Positions 8,940 to 17,398 of a stretch of DNA of 64,000 nucleotides are shown one piece after another (the first letter of the stretch is position 1; every line of letters begins with the position of its first letter). The position numbers and the translations under genes were made by a program. The DNA is from Sphingobium sp. CR2-8 (GTDB lineage: Bacteria; Pseudomonadota; Alphaproteobacteria; Sphingomonadales; Sphingomonadaceae), in assembly GCF_035818615.1 (NCBI RefSeq), contig NZ_JAYKZY010000002.1:1428501-1492500 (forward strand), given 5' to 3'. The notes under the pieces were generated by a model that made no database searches, was not told the origin of the DNA, and saw nothing but the letters and a program-made list of their open reading frames with translations.

Positions 8940-9956
8940 TTATCCCCGCCTGTAGGACATAGCCTTGACCGCCGCCGCCACGATTTTTTCGGGCGAGGGC
9001 AGATAGGCGGATTCAAGTTCGCGGGCGAAAGGCACCGGGCTGTGCGGGCCGGTCACCATCTCGATCGGGGCGCGCAGGCTGGAAAAGGCCTTGTTGGCGA
9101 CCAGCGCCGACAGATCGGTGGCGAAGCTGCACCGGGGCGGCAATTCGTCCACGATCAGCAGGCGGCCGGTGCGCTCCACGCTGTCCAATATCGCTTCCTC
9201 GTCCAGCGGACTGGTGGTGCGCAGGTCGATCAGGTCGCAGCCGATGCCGTCCTGCGCCAGCTGCGCTGCGGCATTTTCCGCAAAGCCGACCATCATACCG
9301 GTGGCGAGCACGGTGATGTCATCGCCCTGCGTCACCTGCCGCGCATGGCCGAACGGGATCAGATAATCGCCGTCGGGCACTTCGCCCTTCACGCCATACA
9401 GCGCCTTATGCTCCAGGAAGATGACCGGGTCGTCTTCGCGGATCGCCTGCGCCAGCAGGCCCTTGGTATCGGCGGCGGTCGATGGCATCACGACCTTCAA
9501 CCCTGGCATCGCCGTCACCATCGCGTGGATCGACTGGCTGTGCTGGGGCGCGGCATTGTAGCCGCCGCCATAGGGCATGCGGATCACGATCGGACATTTG
9601 CTCTTGCCGCCGAACATGTAGCGGAACTTGGCGACCTGATTCCAGATCTGGTCCATGCAGACGCCGATGAAGTCGGCGAACATGATTTCGGCGATGGCGC
9701 GCTTGCCGGTCAGCGAAGCGCCCGCCGCCGCGCCGATGATGGCGCTTTCGGAAATGGGGGTGTCGATCACACGGTCGGACCCATATTTGGCCCACAGCCC
9801 GCCAGACGTGCCCCAGATGCCGCCAATCGCTTCCGGCCCGCCGGGCGACCCCATGCCGCCGACGATATCCTCGCCCAGCATGATGACGCTATCGTCGCGC
9901 GCCATTTCCTCGTCGATCGTGTCGCGAATGACGTCGCGGATCATTTTCATGGCCAT
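8940..9956 (-). CDS. 2-oxoacid dehydrogenase E1 beta subunit
   Basis: A 338-residue transketolase-like beta subunit of a thiamine-diphosphate 2-oxoacid dehydrogenase, of the acetoin/branched-chain/pyruvate E1beta type. The N-terminal RDTIDEEMARD, the GEDIVGGMGSPGGPEAIGG stretch and RMPYGGG are family features. With E1alpha it decarboxylates a 2-oxoacid, or cleaves an acetoin-like compound, and hands the acyl group to E2. Gene order is E1alpha-E1beta-E2, with 18 and 6 base gaps. Within this operon the product would be an acyl-CoA for the adjacent acyl-CoA dehydrogenase and thiolase; that link is inferred. Confidence 0.92.
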   Translation of the reverse strand: MAMKMIRDVIRDTIDEEMARDDSVIMLGEDIVGGMGSPGGPEAIGGIWGTSGGLWAKYGSDRVIDTPISESAIIGAAAGASLTGKRAIAEIMFADFIGVCMDQIWNQVAKFRYMFGGKSKCPIVIRMPYGGGYNAAPQHSQSIHAMVTAMPGLKVVMPSTAADTKGLLAQAIREDDPVIFLEHKALYGVKGEVPDGDYLIPFGHARQVTQGDDITVLATGMMVGFAENAAAQLAQDGIGCDLIDLRTTSPLDEEAILDSVERTGRLLIVDELPPRCSFATDLSALVANKAFSSLRAPIEMVTGPHSPVPFARELESAYLPSPEKIVAAAVKAMSYRRG

Positions 9957-9974
9957 GATGGAAAATCTTTCGCG

Positions 9975-10937
9975 TCAGTAGCTGATATAGACGTCTTCAA
10001 GGACGTGGTCGGCCGTGGGGCGGGCGGCGGCCTTGGACTCGGCGACGGCGCGGTCGATAAGCGCCGTGACTTCCGCGTCCAGCGCGTCGAGCGCCGCGCC
10101 TTCCAGCAGCTTGGCCTCCGTCACCTTGGTGCGGAAGAGTTTGAGGCAATCGCGTTCCTCGCGCAGCCGATCCAGTTCGCCCTTGCCGCGATAGCGCTGC
10201 GGATCGCCTTCGAAATGACCGAAGAAGCGCTCGCAATCCAATTCGATGGAGGCGGGGCCATTGCCCGCCTTGCAATAGGCGATCAGCTCCCGCATCGCCT
10301 CATAGACGGAAAAGAAATCGATTCCGTCGGCCTTGATTGCCTTCATGCCGAAGGCGGCGGCGCGGGTCGTCATGCTTTCCGCGCCGACCGCGTAGGATTC
10401 GCCGGTATGCTCGGAATAATGGTTGTTTTCGAACACGAAAATGACCGGCAGTTTCAGCACCACCGCCATGTTCATCGCCTCGAACGTCGTGCCCTGGTTG
10501 CACGCGCCGTCACCGGAAAAGGCGATCGAGACATTGCCCGTCCCCTTGGCCGTGATGCCCGCACCCACCGCGATCGGTGCGCCTGCCCCGACGATGCCGT
10601 TGGCGCCCAGCATCCCCTTGGTCACGTCGGCGATGTGCATGGAGCCGCTCTTGCCCTTGCACAGCCCTTCGCTGGAGCCGTAGATTTCCTTCATCATGCC
10701 GACGACGTCGCATCCCTTGGCGATGCAATGGCCGTGGCCGCGGTGGGTGGAGATGATGAAATCCTGTGCGTCCAGACGTTCGCACACGCCCACGGCGCAG
10801 GCTTCCTGCCCAGCATAGAGATGGGTGAAGCCGGCGATCTCGCCCAGCGCGATCTCGTCATGCAGGCGATCCTCGAAGACACGGATCGTCTTCATCTGGC
10901 GATAGGCCTGTAACAGGGCTTCGCGGCTAAGCTGCAT
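9975..10937 (-). CDS. 2-oxoacid dehydrogenase E1 alpha subunit
   Basis: A 320-residue thiamine-diphosphate-binding alpha subunit. The ThDP/Mg motif runs from GDG at 142-144 to NN at 171-172. THLYAGQEA near 38 and the phosphorylation-loop-like HRGHGH near 65 match the acetoin/pyruvate E1alpha type. The length is normal. It lies 30 bases downstream of the acyl-CoA dehydrogenase. The substrate may be acetoin-like, branched or aryl 2-oxoacid; sequence reading alone cannot decide. Confidence 0.92.
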   Translation of the reverse strand: MQLSREALLQAYRQMKTIRVFEDRLHDEIALGEIAGFTHLYAGQEACAVGVCERLDAQDFIISTHRGHGHCIAKGCDVVGMMKEIYGSSEGLCKGKSGSMHIADVTKGMLGANGIVGAGAPIAVGAGITAKGTGNVSIAFSGDGACNQGTTFEAMNMAVVLKLPVIFVFENNHYSEHTGESYAVGAESMTTRAAAFGMKAIKADGIDFFSVYEAMRELIAYCKAGNGPASIELDCERFFGHFEGDPQRYRGKGELDRLREERDCLKLFRTKVTEAKLLEGAALDALDAEVTALIDRAVAESKAAARPTADHVLEDVYISY

Positions 10938-10967
10938 GTCGTCCGTCTCCCATGATGGTGTCGCAGG

Positions 10968-12176
10968 TCACAGACCCAGCACCGTTTTGGCGATGATAGT
11001 ACGCTGGACCTCGTTCGTCCCGCCAAAGATGGTCCAGGCGCGGCTGTTGAGGTAGCGGGGGGACGCGACCTGCGCCGCCTTGTCGCGCAGCGGTTCGGGC
11101 GCGCCATTGCCGTAAAGTGGGCGATGTTCCTCCAGCGCTAGGCCTGCATAGCCGTAGAGCCGCACCGCCAGGCCATCCACCTGCTGGCGCAGGGTGGAGG
11201 CGACCATTTTGCAGAGCGAGGTTTGCGGGCCGGGCGGCAGGCCCTTGGCCATGTCAGCGAGGATGCGCAATTCGGTCATTTCCAGCGCCTGCGCTTCCAG
11301 TTCGGTGCGGCCGATGGCGGCCATGAACGCGGTATCGTCCGCCATGCATCCGCCCATACCGTCGGGTTCCTGGGCTGCGGCCCTGCGTAATTTCTGGAGG
11401 TCGGAGAGCAATTTGGGCGCGTGGCAGGCGCCGCCGCGCTCGTTTTCCAGCAGGAATTTGGCGATCGTCCAGCCGCCGCCTTCCTCCCCCACCAGATTGT
11501 CGAGCGGCGCTACGACATCGTCCAGATAGACTTCGTTGACCTCATGATCGCCCGCCAGGCCGATGATCGGACGGACCTCCACGCCGGGCTGGTTCATGTC
11601 GATCAGGATGAAGCTGATGCCCGCCTGCGGTTTGGCGGCAGGGTCGGTGCGCAGCAGGCAGAAGATGTGGGTCGCGTGCTGGGCATGGGTGGTCCACAGC
11701 TTGCGGCCGTTGACCAGATAATGATCGCCCTTGCGCTCCGCCTTGCTCTTGAGGCTGGCGAGGTCGGACCCGGCGCCCGGTTCCGAAAAGCCCTGGCACC
11801 AGTAATCGGTGCCGTCCAGGATGCGGGGCAGAAGGGTCGCCTTCTGCTCCGCCGTGCCGAAGCGGCAGATGACCGGGCCGAGCAGTTTGAGGCTGAGGAC
11901 CGGCAGACTGGGCGCATCGGCCAGCGCGCATTCCTTCTCGAAGATATAGCGCTGGGTCATGGTCCAGCCGGTGCCGCCGCAATCGACGGGCCAGTTATAG
12001 GCAAGCCAGCCCTTGGCGTGCAGGATCGCCTGCCATTCGCGGCCGATGTCAGGTTCGACGAAGACCGTAGGGGTGGCCTGCATCCCCGCGCGCAGATGGT
12101 CGGGCAGGTGGCCGTCCAGGAACCTGCGCACCTCTGCGCGGAAGGCTTCGTCTTCGGGGGTGAAATGCAGGTCCAT
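10968..12176 (-). CDS. acyl-CoA dehydrogenase (copy 1)
   Basis: A 402-residue FAD acyl-CoA dehydrogenase that desaturates an acyl-CoA at C2-C3. The Q/S-G-F-S-E-P-GAGSDLA signature is present (GFSEPGAGSDLASL), and FGGTNEVQRTIIAK near the C-terminus is the usual FAD/dimer motif. It follows the thiolase-fold gene by 6 bases. Closest in style to the large FadE-type subunits found in pairs in steroid and aromatic side-chain pathways. The shorter acyl-CoA dehydrogenase at 15016 could be its partner; this is inference. Confidence 0.92.
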   Translation of the reverse strand: MDLHFTPEDEAFRAEVRRFLDGHLPDHLRAGMQATPTVFVEPDIGREWQAILHAKGWLAYNWPVDCGGTGWTMTQRYIFEKECALADAPSLPVLSLKLLGPVICRFGTAEQKATLLPRILDGTDYWCQGFSEPGAGSDLASLKSKAERKGDHYLVNGRKLWTTHAQHATHIFCLLRTDPAAKPQAGISFILIDMNQPGVEVRPIIGLAGDHEVNEVYLDDVVAPLDNLVGEEGGGWTIAKFLLENERGGACHAPKLLSDLQKLRRAAAQEPDGMGGCMADDTAFMAAIGRTELEAQALEMTELRILADMAKGLPPGPQTSLCKMVASTLRQQVDGLAVRLYGYAGLALEEHRPLYGNGAPEPLRDKAAQVASPRYLNSRAWTIFGGTNEVQRTIIAKTVLGL

Positions 12177-12182
12177 AGGCCG

Positions 12183-13328
12183 TCAGCGCTGGAGGATGGT
12201 CACGCCGGAAATACCGGGCGCGCCGTAAACATGGGTGTAGGCGGTCTTGGGGTTGCCCGGCACCTGGCGGCCGCCGCCATGCCCGCGCAACTGGATGACA
12301 TTTTCATAGACCTGCCGGAGGCCGGATGCGCCGATCGGCTCGCCACAGGCCAGGCAGCCGCCATCGGTATTCACCGGCAGCCTGCCGTCGATCCGGGTCC
12401 AGCCCTCCGCCAGCCATTCCTCCTGCGCGCCGTCGGCGCAGAACCCGTTTTCGGCCATGTGCATGATTTCCGCTCCCGACTCGGTGTCCTGCAACTGGGC
12501 GACGTCGATATCCTCCGGGCCTACGCCTGCCATCTCGTAGGCGGCGGCGGAGGCGAGGAGGGTCGGCGCGCCACCGCGCACGACGTCCAGGCCCGGCGCG
12601 AACACCTCGAACGATCCGGGCGGGCGGGTGCGGATCGCCGCCGCCTTGACGCGAACGTCGGCGCGGCCGAGTTCGCGCGCCTTCTTCTCGCTCGCTAGGA
12701 TCAGCGCCACGCCGCCTTCAGCGGGCGAACAGAACATATATTTGGTCAGCGGATCGTTGATCATCGCGGCGTTCAGGATGGTGTCGATGTCGACCGGCGC
12801 GCGCCGCCAGGCATGGTCGGCGTGGACCGCGTTATCGAACGCCTTTTCCGACACGCGGCCCAGCGACTGGCTGGTGATGCCATGCTGGGCCATATAGCGT
12901 TGCAGCTTCATGGCGAAGAACTGAGTCGTGACCATCAGGCCGACCGACCCATACCAGTCGGGCAGGCTGTAGTCGGCGGGCATGGCGTTGAACGCGCCGC
13001 GCGGATGCTTGTCGAACCCCAGCGCGATGCCAATGTCATATTGGCCGGACGCGATGCCCTGCCACGCCCCGATCATCGCCGACCCACCAGTCGCGCAGCC
13101 ATTTTTGACGTTGATGAAGGGCAGGCCGGTCAGGCCCAGTTCGTTGACGATCGTGTCGGCATTGCCCGACGCGTCGGAGCCGCCGAAGCCGAACTGGATG
13201 TCGCTCCAATCGACACCCGCATCAGCCATCGCCGCCCGCGCTGCATAAGCGCCCTGCTGAAGGCCTGACAGGCCATCGGTGCGGCCGAAGGGGTGGATGC
13301 CCACCCCGACGATGAAGACATCAGCCAT
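12183..13328 (-). CDS. thiolase-fold protein (SCP2-thiolase/aldolase-like)
   Basis: A 381-residue thiolase-superfamily protein. The ATG at 13328 was chosen because MADVFIVGVG is the usual start. The nucleophile Cys is kept (C78 in KNGCATGG). The GHP motif is GEP at 329-331, so its His is Glu, and the C-terminal Cys-Gly-Gly region reads VYGAPG near 367-372, so the second catalytic Cys is missing. It therefore need not be a normal thiolase. Thiolase-like aldolases of steroid side-chain breakdown, which work with a DUF35 partner, are a precedent. Its start overlaps the end of the DUF35 gene by 8 bases. Confidence 0.9.
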   Translation of the reverse strand: MADVFIVGVGIHPFGRTDGLSGLQQGAYAARAAMADAGVDWSDIQFGFGGSDASGNADTIVNELGLTGLPFINVKNGCATGGSAMIGAWQGIASGQYDIGIALGFDKHPRGAFNAMPADYSLPDWYGSVGLMVTTQFFAMKLQRYMAQHGITSQSLGRVSEKAFDNAVHADHAWRRAPVDIDTILNAAMINDPLTKYMFCSPAEGGVALILASEKKARELGRADVRVKAAAIRTRPPGSFEVFAPGLDVVRGGAPTLLASAAAYEMAGVGPEDIDVAQLQDTESGAEIMHMAENGFCADGAQEEWLAEGWTRIDGRLPVNTDGGCLACGEPIGASGLRQVYENVIQLRGHGGGRQVPGNPKTAYTHVYGAPGISGVTILQR

Positions 13329-13755
13329 GCTGCCTGTCCTCCTGAAGTGGCGCGAAGGCATAGGTGAGGACGGCGCGACCCGAAGCGTCGGTGGCGAAGG
13401 GAATGATGACCGTCTGCATCTCCATGCCGATGCGGATCGCATCGAAGGCGATGCCGACGATCCGCGTCTCGACGATCACCGCGTCGGGCAGTTCGACATA
13501 GCCGATGGCGAACGGCTCGAACGCTTGCGCGCCGATATAGGGCGGAGTCTTGGGGCGGAAGCGCTGGATGGTCCAGGACCAGACCCGGCCGCGCGCAGGC
13601 AGAGCGATTGCTTCGAACCGGGGATCGCCAGCGGGATAGGGAAAGACGATGCGGCCCGTTTCGCGATCACGCCCGCCGATCAGATGCGGTTGCGGCTGCG
13701 CGGCGAAAAGGCCCTCTGCTACGGCAACGCTATCGAGGCTGGCGATGTCGGTGAT
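13321..13755 (-). CDS. DUF35 OB-fold protein with probable ATC start
   Basis: This 144-residue frame has no ATG, GTG or TTG near its 5' end. An ATC at 13755 stands 7 bases after a good ribosome site (AGGGAG) and just after an in-frame stop, so it is the likely start; a one-base change to ATG would give MTDIASLDS. The C-terminal part is a DUF35 OB fold (PALGRVWSWTIQ-like, then YVELPDAVIVETRIVG). The N-terminal zinc-ribbon position reads GGRDRETGRIVFPYPAG and has no Cys, so no zinc is expected. DUF35 proteins bind thiolase-like partners; the 8-base overlap with the next gene supports this. It may be overlooked by automatic gene finders. Confidence 0.8.
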   Translation of the reverse strand: MTDIASLDSVAVAEGLFAAQPQPHLIGGRDRETGRIVFPYPAGDPRFEAIALPARGRVWSWTIQRFRPKTPPYIGAQAFEPFAIGYVELPDAVIVETRIVGIAFDAIRIGMEMQTVIIPFATDASGRAVLTYAFAPLQEDRQHG

Positions 13756-13863
13756 GGTTCAGCTCCCTGGTCTGCTTGTCTGCGACGACTATGGAAATGC
13801 GGGCGGGCAAATGCTGCTGTAAGAAAGCATAGGTTATCGTCGCAGGTCGCCCCGATGGACAAG

Positions 13864-13900
13864 AAAAGGCCCGCCGCGGCATTGCCGGGCGGGCCTTTTT
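13864..13900. terminator. rho-independent terminator
   Basis: A GC-rich stem (AAGGCCCGCC pairing with GGGCGGGCCTT) is flanked by A residues on one side and TTTTT on the other. It lies directly after the leftward LuxR-type gene and before the DUF35 gene, so it should end the regulator transcript. The symmetric A/T flanks would let it act in both directions. Confidence 0.75.
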
Positions 13901-13921
13901 CCTGTGCTGTCGCTGCGCTGC

Positions 13922-14812
13922 TCAGTTGGCGGCGGCGGCGTCCATCATGTCGTGATTGGTCGGCGTCGTCACGGTGGCGACGCTGCCCAGATAGCCGAGC
14001 TGGGTGGCCTTGAACACGGTCTGACTGCGATTGACGGCTTCCAATTTTGTGGCGGCATTATGGATGTGAAAGCGCACCGTGGCGCAACTGCGCGTCAGGA
14101 TCATCGCAATCTCCACGTCGGTCTTGCCGACCGCCGCCCAGCGGAGGCATTCCACTTCCCGCTTGGACAGGCGGCAATTGGTGGGGATCCACGGCCGCTG
14201 GCTGGTGACGCGCGAATAGCCGCCGACGAAGCGGCGGCTGTGATATTCCAGCTGATCGGCGTACAGGTCGAACTCGCGCGACAGGTCTTCGCGCGTATCG
14301 TCGATAGGTGAAAAGCTGACCGCGCCGATCTGGCCGAAGGGCAGGTGGATCGGCACGACGATGACGGCGCTGGCGTTCACCTGCTCGCTGAAATGCGACA
14401 GGTCGATCTGGCCGAGCAGCGGGTTGTGGGCGCGGGTGTGGATGCCATGGGCGTTGACCCAGAAAGGATCGCTTTCATAGCGGCAGGCGAAGGGCAGGGG
14501 GGAACTGAGCGCCAGAAGCGGCTTCTTCCACCATTGTTCCTTGGTCGATGGCCAGCCGAAGACGGAATGGGCCAGGACATTGCCGTCCGCATCGCACATC
14601 GGCATCTTGGACGCGATATTGGCGCATGCGGCGACGCGGAAATTGCCGACATCCATGGCGATGTCGCGCAATGCCTGCGCCGCGGGCAATATATCGGCCG
14701 ACGTCGCAATCGCGGTGGGAACATGCCTGTCGAAACGGGCGTCGGTGCCGATCTGTGCCGGGATTCCGCCGTCGTTAGAACAGGCGACGGATATGTCGCC
14801 TAATCTCTCCAT
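13922..14812 (-). CDS. LuxR-family transcriptional regulator (solo)
   Basis: A 296-residue protein with a C-terminal GerE/LuxR helix-turn-helix at about 215-275 (LSKREVECLRWAAVGKTDVE). Its N-terminal 190 residues have the layout of an autoinducer-binding-like domain, with aromatic-rich segments such as EQWWKKP and ESDPFWVNAHG. No LuxI-type synthase is present in the window, so it would be a solo. It may sense a pathway compound instead. It is divergent from the acyl-CoA dehydrogenase at 15016 and upstream of the DUF35-thiolase-E1/E2 operon, which makes either a plausible target. Confidence 0.85.
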   Translation of the reverse strand: MERLGDISVACSNDGGIPAQIGTDARFDRHVPTAIATSADILPAAQALRDIAMDVGNFRVAACANIASKMPMCDADGNVLAHSVFGWPSTKEQWWKKPLLALSSPLPFACRYESDPFWVNAHGIHTRAHNPLLGQIDLSHFSEQVNASAVIVVPIHLPFGQIGAVSFSPIDDTREDLSREFDLYADQLEYHSRRFVGGYSRVTSQRPWIPTNCRLSKREVECLRWAAVGKTDVEIAMILTRSCATVRFHIHNAATKLEAVNRSQTVFKATQLGYLGSVATVTTPTNHDMMDAAAAN

Positions 14813-15015
14813 AGCCGAAAGCTACGCCCCAAGCTGATAAGGATCAAGCGAAACAAAACCTATGAATAGTGGCAGGTCCGCAATGTCATGATGCCGCAAA
14901 CTATCGGAAAATGCAGGCTGGCCTGGGCGCGGCGGGGTCTATCCTTTTGGCACGGATGAAGGATGCCGCCGTCGAAGCAGGCGCGGCGTCACCGATAGCG
15001 GAAGCGAGGGGCAGC

Positions 15016-16104
15016 GTGAATTTCGATCTCAGCGAGGAACAGGCTCTCCTGCGCAACCTTATCGAGAAGTTTGCGGGCGATCGCTACGACCCGGCCAAAC
15101 GGCTGAGCTATGTCAGGCAGGCGCATGGCTTCTGCCTGGAGGGGTGGGCCGCGCTGGCGGACACCGGACTGCTCGCCTTTCCCTTCGCCGAGGAATGGGG
15201 CGGTTTTGGTGGCGGCAGCGTCGAACTCATCACCGTGATGGAGGCGATCGGCCGCGCCGTTGCCGTGGAGCCGATATTGCCGGTCATCCTGATGGCGGGC
15301 GGCATGATCGACAAGTTGGGCACGGATGCGCAAAAGTCCCATTGGCTGCCGCGCCTGTCCGCTGGCGAAGCGATGGCGAGCCTGGCGCATGGCGAGCATA
15401 GCGCGCGCTTCAATCAGGACAGCGTCGCCACCCGCGCGAAGGGTGCGCGGCTGAGCGGCGCGAAGCAGATGGCGCTAGCGGGCAGCGTCGCCGATGTCTT
15501 CGTGGTGTCCGCGATCGATGAGACGGGTGAGGCGCGCTTTTTCCTGGTGCAGGCCGACGCGCCGGGGCTGACGTTGCGCCATTATCGCATGACCGACGGG
15601 TCGATCGCGAGCGATCTGGTGCTGACCAATGTGCCGGGCGAAGCGATGGCGGGCGGGCTGGCGGCGCTGGACGATGTATTGATCGACGTGCGACTGGCGA
15701 TCAGCGCTGAATTGATCGGGTTGATGGCGATGATGTTCGACGCCACGCTGGACTATATCAAGACGCGCAAGCAGTTCGGCCAGCCGATCGGCGGTTTCCA
15801 GGCGATCCAGCATCGCATGGCGGACAATTATGCCCGCATGGAATTGAGCCGTTCGCAGCTTTATCGCGCCGCGGCGACGCGGCGGGAAGATGCCGCTCGC
15901 GCTGCGGCGATCACGGGGGCGAAGGCCTATATCAGCGCCAGCGCGATGGCGCTGGGCGAAGATGCGGTCCAACTCCATGGCGGCATCGGTACGACCGAGG
16001 AACTGATGGTCGGGCAGGCGTTCAAGCGCGTCATGCTGCTGGCGTCATTGCTGGGCGATAGCGAGTGGGAATTGCGGCGTTACGAGGCGCTGGTGGCGGC
16101 CTAG
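15016..16104 (+). CDS. acyl-CoA dehydrogenase, short form (copy 2)
   Basis: A 362-residue acyl-CoA dehydrogenase. The start is taken as GTG at 15016 (then NFDLSEEQALLRN), with GAGGGG 5 bases ahead; the frame stays open upstream but those residues are not family-like. It has VQLHGGIGTTEELMVGQAFKR and a C-terminus EWELRRYEAL, features of the smaller subunit of heteromeric acyl-CoA dehydrogenases. The SGAKQMALAG stretch replaces the usual substrate/FAD region. It probably needs a partner subunit; the enzymes at 10968 and 30290 are candidates. Confidence 0.88.
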   Translation: MNFDLSEEQALLRNLIEKFAGDRYDPAKRLSYVRQAHGFCLEGWAALADTGLLAFPFAEEWGGFGGGSVELITVMEAIGRAVAVEPILPVILMAGGMIDKLGTDAQKSHWLPRLSAGEAMASLAHGEHSARFNQDSVATRAKGARLSGAKQMALAGSVADVFVVSAIDETGEARFFLVQADAPGLTLRHYRMTDGSIASDLVLTNVPGEAMAGGLAALDDVLIDVRLAISAELIGLMAMMFDATLDYIKTRKQFGQPIGGFQAIQHRMADNYARMELSRSQLYRAAATRREDAARAAAITGAKAYISASAMALGEDAVQLHGGIGTTEELMVGQAFKRVMLLASLLGDSEWELRRYEALVAA

Positions 16105-16136
16105 CCTGAGGCGCATGAGATACCCGTCACGCCCAT

Positions 16137-16220
16137 CCGTTCGAGCCGAGCCTGTCGAAGCTCCTTTCTTTTTCGGCGTTGAGGGAAAGAAAAGCCCTTC
16201 GACAGGCTCAGGGCGAACGG
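16137..16220. repeat. sphingomonad REP-like palindrome
   Basis: Two arms of about 36 bases, 16137-16173 and 16185-16220, are near-complementary. They contain the dyad GAGCCTGTCGAAG / CTTCGACAGGCTC, a repeat met many times in sphingomonad chromosomes. It lies between the convergent ends of the acyl-CoA dehydrogenase and an oxidoreductase gene, where such repeats commonly sit, and may act as a transcription end or mRNA-stabilising structure. Confidence 0.85.
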
Positions 16221-16258
16221 ATTTCATGTGAAGCGCCTGCGCTGGCTCTGACGGTGGC

Positions 16259-17273
16259 CTAACTGGCGCTCAGGTCCACCATCACCTTGCCGATATTGCC
16301 GCCGGAAAACAGCTTGCCATAGGCGTCCAGCGTGTTCTCCAGGCCATTGGTGACGTCGAATTCCATCGTCACCACGCCCGATGCCAGCCATGGCGCGGTC
16401 AGCCGGTTGATCTCGCCGCCGCGAAAATAGAAGTCGGGCGAAAAGAAGCCCGCCACGGTCAGGCGCTTCATCAGGATCAGGTCGAAATTCTGCGGGCCGA
16501 CCCGCTCCGCCTTGTCATAGGTGGAGATAAGGCCGCAGATTGCGATCCGCCCGTTCATCGCCATGGCGGGCAGCACGGTATCAAGCGTATCCCCGCCGAC
16601 GCAGTCGAAGAAACAGTCGATCCCACCGGGCGCCAAGGCGGCGAGCCGCGCGGCGAGATCGTTCGCCTTGTAATCGATCGCGGCGGCCAGGCCATAGCGA
16701 TCGGTCAGCAAGGCGCATTTGGCAGCGCCGCCCGCAATGCCGATCACCCGGCATCCCATCGCCTTGGCGAACTGCGCGGCGAGCAGCCCGGTCGCGCCTG
16801 CGGCAGCCGACACCAGCACGGTTTCGCCCGGACGCACCCGGCCATATTCGGTGAGGCCCACATAGGCTGTCCAGCCATTGGGGCCGAGCACGGCGAAATG
16901 CTGGCGCATGTCGGCGATGGCATCCACGATCCAGATAGCGCCCCTGTCGGGGGGCAAGCACGCTATAGTCGGCCCACTGGCCATAGGCCCGCACGATATC
17001 GCCCGGCTTGTACCCGGCGTGGCGCGATTCCACGACCTGGCCCAGGACGAAGCCCACGATCTTGCTGCCCAGCGGGGTGGGGGCCATATAGCTGTCCGTG
17101 CGCGGGGTCAGCCACATGCGCGTGCCCGCATCCAGCGACAGCCACAGATTGCGCACCAGCAACTGGTTGTCGCCAATGGTCGGCACCGCCTCTTCGCGCA
17201 GCTTGATGCCGGACGCGAAATCCGTTCCGTTCGGATAGCTTTCCAGTTGCCAGAAGCGGTTCATGCCGGTCAT
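16259..17273 (-). pseudogene. zinc-free MDR oxidoreductase (copy 1), frameshifted
   Basis: An NADP-dependent oxidoreductase of the leukotriene B4 dehydrogenase/curcumin reductase type. The N-terminal part runs from ATG at 17273 (MTGMNRFWQLES) to RAYGQWADYSVLAP. At 16951-16956 a run of six C shifts the frame, and the protein continues as DRGAIWIVDAI... with the NADP motif SAAAGATG and ends at 16259. Five C would restore about 337 residues. Such enzymes reduce the C=C bond of alpha,beta-unsaturated ketones. Three intact paralogues are in the window (26593, 31480, 32927). Confidence 0.85.
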
Positions 17274-17398
17274 CCTCTTTTCCTGACCATGGCATGGAAC
17301 GTTCGGGTCCGTCATGCAGCTATGACAAGCATTAATTGTCGGCTGTATCGGCTTGGGCCAGACGGGTCGGATATGGAGAGGCCGGATGTTCAAGACCT

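Noticed and set aside
8295..10913. Very long rightward frame opposite the E1/E2 genes
   Set aside because: It is an antisense frame caused by high GC at third positions; the leftward E1alpha, E1beta and E2 frames have clear family motifs.
11421..12698. Long rightward frame opposite the acyl-CoA dehydrogenase and thiolase-fold genes
   Set aside because: It runs across two genes on the other strand, shows no family motif and has only shadow composition.
16045..16227. Leftward frame of about 60 codons with RPEPVEG at its start
   Set aside because: It is made by translating the REP-like palindrome at 16137-16220; the RPEPVEG words are a known artefact of this repeat.
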